A stretch of 64,000 nt of DNA from positions 6,438,989-6,502,988 of the forward strand of contig CAIIXF020000006.1 of NCBI GenBank assembly GCA_903813345.2, written 5' to 3'. The DNA comes from Owenia fusiformis. Taxonomy: Eukaryota > Annelida > Polychaeta > Sabellida > Oweniidae. Positions 12,301 to 24,300 of this stretch are shown here, piece by piece; positions within the stretch are counted from its first letter, which is position 1, and each line of letters starts with the position of its first letter. The position numbers and the translations under genes are program-made. The notes beneath the pieces are model-generated. The model did not search any database and was not told the DNA's origin. It saw only the letters and a list, made by a program, of their open reading frames with translations.

Positions 12301-15300
12301 AATATTGCATCATCATATTTCCTAATGAAGCATTAGGGTCATTTATTATATGGTAATATGTTTGTATGATAATTAAAGTGAATACCTTTTGATACAATTA
12401 AAAAACACAAGCAAACTTAGAATGTGTCCCAGAATTATGCCATTTGAGTCATTTTAGAAAGAAGAGTGTGGCTGTTTTACATAGAATATCTTAGCAAACC
12501 TTGTCTATACTGCTAACTCTGCAATGCACTAAATGAATTTCATGTTGTATCATGGAATACACCGTTGATGAATCCCCATTGTATTATAGGTGGTTACCTC
12601 CAAGTTTACATACACCAAACATACCAGATCCTCTGAAATGTGAGACAGAAAAACAAGCTTTAATCGCAGTTGAACCTTTACTCGTCCACCTAGTTGCCAA
12701 TAGGGACTTTGCTACAGCTGTTCTGAAGAATGGTCAAGGTAAGTTCTTAGGAGAAATGTCGAGATTAGTTGCCAATAAGGACTTTACTAGAACTGTTCTA
12801 AAAGATACCAGTGGACAGATTTGGTTCAAATTTTATATGCTCATGCCTAGGGACAAAGTTGATAAAAGAGTTCTGCTCAAGAAGAAATTTTCAAGATTGG
12901 CTGCTATTTATCAAAATATGTTTTGTTGGATGGGATTTTCTACTCTCTGGAGTTGCTGTCCATCTGTGTCTGCCAGGTGGTAACTCTAATACTGGTTGAT
13001 GGATTTAATTCAAATTTTATAGGCTTATATGCCTTATGGGTGTTGGATATCTGCTCGAGAAGGAATTTTCAATATGGCCACTCGATTCAAAATGCCCATC
13101 ATTTTTCGTAAAAAATGTAATCTTTGATAACTCAAATAAGTATTTGCCGGATTTCATTCTAATTTTATACACTGATGTCTCGGGAAAAAGTAGCTTTGCT
13201 CAAGAAGAGATTTTCAAGATCTCCACTGATTTTAAAAATACCTGCCATTTTTTTTGATAACTCAAATACCAGTGTATGGATTTGGTTTACATTTTGTATG
13301 CTGACATGATCTGTTCAAGAAGAAATTTTCAAGATGGCCAATAATTATCAAAATATGTTTTGTAGGCTATATTTATTACCAGATAATGTGTTCAACCTGG
13401 TGGTGATGTTTTGTTATTTAACACCTTGAAGTTAACACCTGTTGAAACCCATACAATGCGTAAATTGTGTAAATAATAATGTGTTTATTGTGTAAATATT
13501 TCTGGTTTGTCTTGTAGAAATTACAAAAATGTTTTAAACTGTCTGATAGTCGTCAAAAGGAGTTGGGTAAACTAGCAACAGAGAGTGCCCCAATTGAAGT
13601 GTGAAAAAACTTTTTTTAAGAATAGGAGAAAAAAACATCAGAAATGCATAGATTGAAGTCTATATTTTTGGGTAGTATTTTAAAAAAAATTTAGAAAAAA
13701 TTGTTACGGTGTCTGGAGACCTTCAAAGAGGGTGGGGGCCAGAAGGAAAAAAATTCACATATTTTGCAACCCTCTTGATGAATTCCAATTTACTCAGCTA
13801 TGAATGAATGTTTTTGATTTATCTGTCCAGTATTATGTAAATATATATTTATTTGATCCATACATACAATTGATTTAAACAATATGTACAGTTTAGAGGT
13901 AAGTAAAGCTTTGAAAGGACATTTCATGCTGAGTCTGGTTGACATTTTTATTGACTGGAGGTAGTAATCCTTTGAGTGTTTTCACATAGAGCATAACAAG
14001 TCTCCACTCTAATAAGTGCTTCTTTAGTTACATAAATGTTATATTGTTGCATACAAAGAATAATTTTGATGGAGACTTATTATGCTCGATGTGAATTTTA
14101 GAACTTTATAGAAAATTTTGCCTGCCATTTTTTGTTGATTATTCAAAATGGCCAAATGCTATTCATGCTGCATATGTGGGAAGCAGGTAAATTCTCCTAG
14201 AAAACGGAGAAAGGTTACAGAAGATTACGCTTCACAAGTCAAGACTATTGCAACTAATAATAGAAGTGATATTGAGGTAATATAAGCTTGATTTGGGAGG
14301 AGATTGTTGTGATATTGGAGAGGTTAAGCTAACGATGTTTTTCACAACGTAACCGTGAACGCAAAGTGCAAAAATTAACAAAGGAATGTATCGAGCGCTC
14401 ATAGTTTTATGCGCGCTTAGTCTACTTCAGATACTCTTTCAGCTTCAGAGTTTCGGGTTTAGAACGGGAGATTTGAAATTTGACGTTGGGTCAACGGGAA
14501 CCATTTTACTCGTGTCTATTGAACACTATGCTGTCAATTTTGATTTCGATGTACAGTTGAATTCTTGCTGAACACGATGATGTATGTCATGCATGATTTA
14601 GCGCCAAAAATCTTACGAAACGAGCTCGTTTAAAATATGTATTAGAAAACCAGCTATAAAACCGCATCAATGACATACTATAGAATCATTACACGCTATG
14701 GTGTAGTCTAAACAAACACTGGATTTGAACGGCTATTTATATGAGAAGGCTACATGAATTTGTATATGGTCGAGTGATACGTACAGGTTCAGTTTCGATT
14801 ATATATGCAAAGCTTAACCTCTCCACCAGGTTGATATCAGAACTTATATTTTTTGATATTGCTTATGTAATGGCAATATGTTGGTAATTGGGCAGATATA
14901 AAGTTAATATTGGATTGATATTTGTCAGAAATTGCTATCGAATTGGGCTTATATTTGGGTGATATTGCTATAATATTGGGCTAATATTTGGGTGATATTG
15001 GATTGATATTGGGCCAATATTTGCTTGATATTTGGGTGATATTGCTATCACATTGGGCCAATATTTGGGTGATATTGGATTGATATTGGGGTGATATCGC
15101 TATCATATTGGGTCAATTATTCGGCTCATATTTGGCTGATATTGGATTTACAGTGGGATATTATTACAATCAGAATAATTGGGTGATATTTGGTAAATAA
15201 GAGGGTTGATATTGGACTGTTACTTAAATAATATGAGGCCAATACTTGGGTTATTTTGGATTGATATAGAGTGACATTTGATTGACAATTGGTTGATGTT

Positions 15301-18300
15301 GCTATGATATTAGGACATTATCTGGGTCATATTTGGGCGATATTGCTATTGAATACATAGAGGTTATATAATGGGAGGGATGGAATATGAATTTTATCCT
15401 GAGGGAAAATATGATATTGGCAGAGGAAAATAATGAAATGTACATTCTGAATTTAAATGAATTAAAAATAATAAAGTATTTTCATTATTTTAGGTACTTT
15501 TGTTCTCTTTCAGTGTTGCGTGGGAAGGGCGGAATATATTAATATAAATATCTCATTATTGGCAAATTGCCAATTTACTATATATTGTAATTCCAACCTC
15601 TATGAGACTAAATTCCTACAGATAGTTGTGATATTTTAACCCAAAAGGTATATTTTGGTAGAAAATAATGAATTTTTTTAATTTGACCTTGACCTGGGGA
15701 ATATGACCTTGACCTAAATTTTCATACATTTTTGAAACACATATATCACATAGATTAATAAAATAAAGAGAAAACTTGAAAATCAGGTGGGGCTTAAAAT
15801 GGCCTTGTTTACCCAACTCCAGTGAGTTAATTGTCTTAGTCACATTTGTTGTAGCAGCCCACATTGACATACTGTGACATATTAGGTTAGCTCCATGGTG
15901 TACTTTAAATGAGACAGAAAACTTGTGGATGCAACACTTAATTAGCATTAACAATTTAACTGGAAACTGTCATCTGGCAGTTGAATTCACAAATGCTACC
16001 TTTGTCTCTTTATTTTCAGATTTCCAAAAAGAGTTGTATTTTCCTTACTGTATGTTGTTGACACGCCTGTCCAACATTGTGCCAAAACAAGATGGTGAGT
16101 AGACGTTACTTAATTACTTATTTTTATTGCACCCTAAGGTGCTATATTGTAATCTGTTTGCCGGGCGGTTGGGCAGGCGGGCGGTTGGGCAGGCGGGCGT
16201 CCCGAATAATCTTGTCTTGCCAAACCATTTGAGGGATTCATTTGAAATTCTCAGGGATGTTTCTACCTATAAAAGTTTTTTATGATTTGTAACAGCCTTA
16301 GTTTTGAAATTGTAACTGCGGATCAGTATTTTTTTATGATCAAATTCGAAGGGATATAGGGAACGCCTCCGTCTGTAAAGCTAGAAATGTAGATATTAAA
16401 GAAGCACATGTCAGCAAATGTCAGCCATCTTGAAAATTGGCGGCCTTTACTCACTATTTTACAATTTTTGCTGTAACTCGAAAAGTAGTGGAGCGATTTT
16501 GTTCATATTTGGTATTTATAATATCTCAAGTAGAAGTGCAATATCTTCAGCTAATATTGTGAAAAATATTGCTCTTTGGCCTTTAATTTAGGCAGATTAG
16601 TGAAATATTAAATGCAATCGATCTTCTATATCATTCTGTCCCCTTAAATATTTTTTTTCCATTTTTCTTTTCAGGTCATCATTTTGCTCAGGGGAGGTCT
16701 AACTGCTAACTATAATTAGTACTTCAAGCATTAAATATTTAAGATAATTAATTTATTTCTTCATTCATCATCTCAGTTGCATATATATAGATAAACATAA
16801 TTACTTACAATATCAAATCAATTTAGTAAAATATTACAAGGATGTATCTAATGTAAAATCTTCCATTACAAATTTCAGAAATTGTCTGAGTTATGACCTT
16901 TCAAAGATTAAATACGGTTGAAAAAGTAACTTGTCTCCAGAAAATATTGACCAATTTTTACCTAATATTTTTTACATAAAATCTTTTCTGTTAATTCTTG
17001 TCACAACTTCCCATCACCCAAACCATTTCAGGGATTCATCTTAAACTTAAATTCGAAATATTTCTGCATATGGAAGATTAGGACTGATTAGTTTTTGGGC
17101 ATTCTGGGTAAATGTTAAGGTGGCCATTTTGGATTTTGCATAATAAAATCTTATATACATAAAATTGTATATTACTATATTTCCAGACATTGTTCAAGAC
17201 ATGTGGCTTTCTGAAAATATCGACCCCTATGGTACACCTACAATAACCCTCATAGAGGCAATGTTCCTGGCATATGATCTTTGTGAGTATTTATCACATT
17301 TTCCATAGTAATTTTAATCTGCTATCGATCCTTTGTATTTTCTCATTGATTTGTGAAATGAAGCAATCAATTTTCAAGAATATTAATTGTAACTGTTACT
17401 GTTAGGATGATCTGCACATAAGAATACATGAATTTAGAAATTTAGAATCACATTTTCAAAGCAACTTGCATTTCACTGAAAGTCGATTGAATGTTAAATC
17501 CCCACGAAAATTAATAATGAAAAAAATAAAAAACAATTAAAACTTATATTTTCATACATTATCAGTTAAAAAGTAATAAACAAAACACTTAAAATGCTTC
17601 TTTTTATTTCCCTTTCAACTTTAAAACTGGACAAAGTTGTTTAAACAATTTGATGATGACTTTGACATCTACCGTCAAACCAAACACCATGTTTTATTTT
17701 TAAAATTTTCTTTTTGTGAAAAGTCGGAGAAGTCGACTTCAACTCAACTCTTGTGCCTCAACTAATCGACTTTGATTTTCAGAGTTGGTTCTACCACCAT
17801 AACTAAGGATGGTTCCCATATAAGAATACATGAATTTAGAAGCTCTTTGACATTTGTTTTCAAAATAAAATTCTGAAAATTGTTGAATTGAATGGTGTAA
17901 AATAGAGGTTTTGTTTTCAAATAGAATTCATAAGGTAATATCCCTATATTTTATTCAATAATTTAATTTCTGGCTGACATGGGTGCATGTCTGTCGTCCT
18001 TCTGTCTATCTGTCAACAACTTATAGACATTCTGGAAAATCCACTTTTTGTTATCAAAATGGTGCCAATTTTTGGGAAAAAAAATTATGGTTATTTTTCT
18101 ATAGCTATGTATCTAATAATCTGAATCATCCATGTTGTGATTACTTGAGGACTATCTGATTATTTTAAATGAATTATGGATATATTCAATTAATAATGTA
18201 ATTGGTGTATTTTAAGGTGAACCTGAGGAAAGAATGATGCTGAAGGTTGATGGAGTTATGTGTAATGGTAAACCACAAAAGTAGGCATTTCCCTAATTTA

Positions 18301-21300
18301 TCTCTTTTTTCTACATACGTCGATGGAGTTATGTGTAATGGTAAACCCAAAAGTAGGCATTTACCCAATTTATCTCTTATTTCAACATACCATCAATGAA
18401 ATGATGACTTTTCTTTTTTACTGCAAGGATAATTTTCTTACATGCCTGTAACAAATGGCAGGTAGTAAAATTTTGCATGTTATGCCTTGTCAGTTTTTTC
18501 ACACAAAATAGTTTTCAGCAGAGGCGTGTTATTCTATTTGGGGAGAAATCAGTAATTCTCGCCAATTATTTCTCATCAAGTTGTTTTTATTTTCACAGAA
18601 ACAAACAATAAATTTAATTGTCACATTTTATTTATAGGAAAGTTAATTTAGGTGAACATGTCTTAACTCAGATATGTGGGCTTGTTGCAAGCCTACCTTC
18701 GAGGCACTTCACACAGTTTGTAAGTTCTATCCTTTTTAAAAATCTCCTTTTTAATACCACAATTTGAAATTTGTCTCTTGAAGAGGTAAAATAAGTATGT
18801 AATGTTGGGTGTCCTTCCACCCTTTGTTTTAACAGTGTGATGATCTTTATCACCAGTAATAAATTATAGTAAAGGGTTCGTTTATTCAAATATGTGTCAA
18901 AAAGGGCCATAAAAGATTGAAGATTAATTTCCAGGAGATGTGTCTCTTCAGCAATGTACTTAGCAGGAATGTACGGACGGCTCTCCTTGCCATTGATACA
19001 TGGTGTTTTGTTGTGAGGTAATTTTTATAAAAAAACTGTAGTTTTGTCAGCGTCATGTGCTGATGGGTGGGTGGATGTCAAAATGAATTTTTTATCTAGA
19101 TAGCAACAAAACCATTCATTTTTTTTTCTTTAAATTCTGATTGCTAATATTTGGATAAGTATGTTAATCAACAAAATGGCTATTCTATTTGTGGCCAAGT
19201 GTGGTTGGTAGTTGGGCAATACACATACATAACACAAGTATTTGTTGTTGATGACATAGTTTATTATACCTGTGACATGTATGTATATACTCGTGCGTAA
19301 CAAAAATGATAACAGGACTATCCTGCAAATACACAAACAATATATTATATGAAAATCTCATATTCCAAATTCCAGTAATAGTACAAATAACTAATTATTG
19401 GATCTTTCTTGACATGCTTTAAGCTATACTCTCACTCAAACTATGGTGCACTCTACTCCGATTATAAAATTACCGTATCAAAATGTTCATAAAATCTACT
19501 AAAACGCCATGTATAAAGGAAAATATACATATGTATAATTTACTCATAAAATAACAAACAAGTGCAGTCATCCAACCTAGTTGACAAAAGTAGGCGCCTG
19601 TCCACTCCATGCACTGATTGTCTTCCCTAAAATATGCATGGTATTGTGGTAAGTATGTACAAATGTCCATACCTTAGTGGCAATCCATTAACCTGTACAC
19701 TGACACAACATACCAAGTAAGTGCAATACTATACTTACAATATACCAAGTACCACTGGTGTGGATCCTTGATATGTGCTATGTTCACATGTATGGACCCA
19801 CAGAACATCATTACACTCATAACTCTGGTTGAAGTCTTACTCCAGTATGGATCCCTAGACTGGATGTAGTATTAACTCTAGTATGGATCCCTAAAACATC
19901 ATTGCAAATATTCTCACCAGTATGGTAACTCTACATTAATCCCTACAAAATCCATACAAACATCATCACCTATGACCTGAATCACCCAGATTGCATTGAA
20001 ATAGTGTATTACACTTGAAGATATAGAATTGGGTTATGTAATGTGAACTTATCCAACATGTCCAAGGACATACATGTACATGAGAAATGAGCTTGAGATA
20101 AACCCATTAGAAATGGCATAAAAAGTACACAAATATATTGTGGATATAATAACATGTGAGAAATAGACACAAAAATGTCATCGTATGCTAGTTAAGTAAA
20201 GATATAAACATTTCCCATAAAAAAGCCATGTGCGAACGAAAACTGCAAACTCCGTACTGGAAAGAGATCATTAGAACATGAATTCACACAGAGATATAGT
20301 TTCTTTCAGTAATAAAACAACTCCTTAGCCTTGATAAGATACTTTGACATAAATCTTACAATATAATTAGGCAAATGGGTGTAATATAGATGTAGAAAAT
20401 GGGTTACACACATCACCTTTCAAACATTCAACATTTTTTTCAAACGATTACAGCGCCACTAGTGTTCTTCTTGAGAACTAAAACTAGGCACCTGTCATAA
20501 TTACGTACTAAACCTAGGGACCTGTTACGTTACATAGCACTGTGGCATGTCACTTTGCCACACATTTATCACTTTTACTAATTTTATTTTAATTAACATA
20601 TTAGGGAGAGGAATATATTTTATATTAGCATTGAGGAACAAACAATTAAATCATGTCTGACAGGTCTCGATCAGCAGGACACAATTTTTGATGAATACGT
20701 AACATTTATACGCTGGTTATATACAGTATGATAATAAACCAATTCTGTTATCAATCCTTTGATTGGTTATGATTTCATTCTTACCAATTTCAGCGCAGAA
20801 ATAGGATTGCCTTATTCAACTTTGTTGAAAAAACATTACTGCCGCCAATGTATGACATTATAAATCCCTAGTTTCTTCAGTTCTCCAAAATGGTTCAGAA
20901 TTTATTGGAAATCCTGTTTGTAATGTAAAGTAGACACAATTATTTATTTCTAAATGTAATTCATAAGTTTTCATTTATTAGTGGTTAATGTTGGTTTGTG
21001 ATGTTTGCAGGTATGGCACATCAGAACTGTGTAGGGACCACTGTCAACAGATAGCTGGGCTTGTGAATACATTACAACCTAACTCTTGTGTAGAATACAA
21101 CCACCTAGTATTTTTGTTGAGAAGACTCGTCAGATTCATGGCTGTTGAGCATCAGGTAAAATCTCATTATGGACTATACCAGAGTTTAATTCTGAATTAT
21201 TATGTCTCATAAATTTAATTGTAAATTTTGATTCTTATTTACGATTCTATAAATGTGTAACCCATTGTATTAAAGTCTAGTTTTTTCATATTTATATAAA

Positions 21301-24300
21301 CTAGACTTTACAATGGGTTACAAATTTATAGAATCTTAAATAAACATCAAAATTTGCAATTGAATTTATGAGACATAATAATGAAAAAAATATATAAAAA
21401 AATACATAAATGCTGTCCTTTACTGTTGATTTTCCATAAGTAACATAAGTTTTCTCGAAGTTTTCCAAAGTAGATCTTGGAACTCAAAGGACTGTTTTAA
21501 GTGTAGTGATTCAAAATGATGGAATGGCGATCATTTTTTTAAAAGTTGTAGCAAAGCTATTATAATTATATCACTAAAGTCAAATCTTCATCGGTAGTCT
21601 GATTTATATATTTAGGAAGAATTCATCAAAGTTTTTCCTCCGGAGAACAACATCAATTTGTGGTGTGTCATGGAGGTTTCCACATTCAGTACGGGACTGC
21701 TGTCTGAGCTGATAGAGACAATAGTAACTACAGCAAACAAAAAAGTGCATTCGTGGAATGAGAATGCAGATAAAACTCTGGAATCTTTAAATGATTTGGT
21801 AAGTTCATGATATGCATATATACTTACATATTTGGCTATTTGCTTGTAAGATCATGCACATATGAGGAACTTGACTATTTATCAAATCCTTGGAGAAGTC
21901 ATCAATTTCATATACATATGTATAAATATATATTTAAGCCTCTATTTACATGACCTTGCATAGGTCAATATGAATAAAATAATGAACTGATAGAACCTGA
22001 TGTATTTTAAACAGATTATTGCGCTTACGAGTCTTCAGAATATCTACAGCCAAGGTGGGCAGTCATGTCTTGAGGCCTCAGTACAAGTCCTCATAGCAGG
22101 AACAATATCTCAATGCTGGAGCTGTCTGCCAACTAAGATCACAAGACCATGTGGACTCCACACAAAAGCATGGTGCATCCTAGTTGCTCTTACCAGTCAT
22201 TTGATTGGAGCAGATAGACTGACCAATGCTCAGCTTCTTCAGGTTAGTATTGCCTAAGTACTAGATTTTCATATTGTTAAACTAGATCTGAACAGGTAAT
22301 GTTCACTATTTCCATTTATTTGCAACTCACTAGGTTAATCATTTAGTAAGTTTGTCTCTCTGACTTGGTCTTGTTTTCTTGATATTAATTTAGTGTTAAA
22401 TAGTAAATTTTGTTCATGCTGTGTATTTTGTTACATTCAAAGTCATAAATCATGCAAGAGAGTTAAGGCAATGTTTTGATTTTTGGAGAACCACATGGAC
22501 ATTAGTAAGTTATTCTAGTGAAGTTTTGTCTTCAAAACTGGTCCATTGGAGCCAACTCTATGCTAAATCTATTTATAAACCTTTTTTGATTCCGTGTCCA
22601 TTTAATTTTGGAGTTTGAATAAAGTTTGATAGCAGAATGACTCTAGGAAGAAGATTTTTTTTAGTTTAATTAATACTGAGAACAAGTGGCTCTGACGTTG
22701 AACATGTTTGGAACAAACTCCTACTCATATTAACAAAGAGAAAACAACAAACACGTTCTGAACATACATCAATGATACCTTAAATTCCCCATTGATTATC
22801 ATGAGTGAGATATTTATATTGAGAGGGGTAAATAAGGTGTTTGTATTCCATACCTGATGAGGTTTCAGGGACATATCAACCAGGAATATATTCCATATCT
22901 GGGGAAATATTTTTCATATGTCCCGCTCAAATGAGGATCCTGGACATATAAATCGTATGTCCCGCATATAAGCCGTTCTCCGGGACATACAATGGCTATA
23001 TCTCCCACCCCGGGAATTCACGTCATAACTGTTCCAGCCCTGAACTAAACAAAAGACAGGGGTGCCAAATGAACAGGGTGAACAGAAGTTAAGATTTGAA
23101 ACAAGTAATGTGGATGAATTCTAAGTAAACACAGAAAATGAACACACCGCAAGGAAAACTTGTTTGGATGTTCAAGTACTGAAGGAGTACTTGGCCACTA
23201 AGGGGGAACTCAGGCCTGTTGATGATCTGCTTATTATTTCAAACCTCATCAGGTATGGAATACAGTTATGCACAGTTGGTTTTGATAAGGATATATCCCT
23301 TGGGATATACAAAATATTCGGGCCCTCGGGAAGATATATTGTATATCTCTTGGGATATTCCCTGTATCTAAAACCTCCTAGTGCATAACCCCTATTTATG
23401 TATTTTCACAAAAATAAGTTGTTTTTCATTTCCTGAACCAAAGCAATGGGTATTACTGTTTGAAATGTTGCTAGTGTATCCATAAAACATATTTATTTCA
23501 CAAAGGGGGGGTTAAATGGGAGAGGGGGGTTGAGAAAATATAGTTTTTTGATCATTTTTAGATGTTATTGCTATTAATGTTAAAGATTTTGACATTTTAG
23601 TCTATTTCACATATATCTCATATTTCTTGGGCTGACGCTGACCCCCAGGGGCTGTATACTGGGATTGAGAAATCAGGAATTTTCATGAATTTTGAGATCT
23701 CTCTGAAGTATAGCTAATGATGCTTCTTGTACCTCTGCCAAGTGTGTTAGTGATAATTGTAAAATATGTAATAAGAAATAATTGAGCAATTATATAAAAA
23801 ATTGTTATTCTTGGATAAAGAATTACATTAGCACCAATTAATAGCTGATAATCACTGTTAATGTTCCTACACATTTCAGACTTTTTTCAAACAACTTGAT
23901 TTTTTGTGGTAAACCTGTTTAGAATGCTTAGGTATGTTTAGAATAGCTTAGGTATGCTTGTTAATATAAAATTCAAACCAAAGCTCATTATTTTTAAGTA
24001 AGATGCCATTCAAATGTGGAATATATAAGCGCAAATGCCAAAGGGAAGGGTGACTAAAAACTTCAAAAAAACCAACAACCAATAGCTTATTGACTACATT
24101 CTGATTTATGATTGGTAAGGATATATTCGATGAAAAATCTGGAAAAATAAAATACCAAAATTGGTGTTTGGATTTCAAGGTTTTTGCATCCGCAAGATTC
24201 TGGATTTTGAAGAAATATAAATGCATTCTCAAGGAACATTAATATTTCTACTGACCACATAGCTTAATGGCATTCAAAAATCTGATTCAAGTGAACTTAA

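Noticed and set aside
13519-13605. Exon-like stretch KCFKLSDSRQKELGKLATES after a CTTGTAG acceptor
   Set aside because: From the preceding FIRRM donor phase it reads into an immediate stop, and exons 12738 and 16020 join in frame without it.
14386-14571. 61-codon ORF with a signal-peptide-like start
   Set aside because: It lies inside an inverted-repeat element, has no promoter or conserved domain, and is short enough to be chance.
15616-15954. 112-codon minus-strand ORF
   Set aside because: There is no domain, splice context or codon signal; it overlaps dispersed TGACCTTGACC repeats.
16020-16094. Alternative frame of this exon (FPKRVVFSLLYVVDTPVQHC)
   Set aside because: The frame giving ELYFPYCMLL fits both neighbouring phases and the recalled vertebrate FIRRM sequence.
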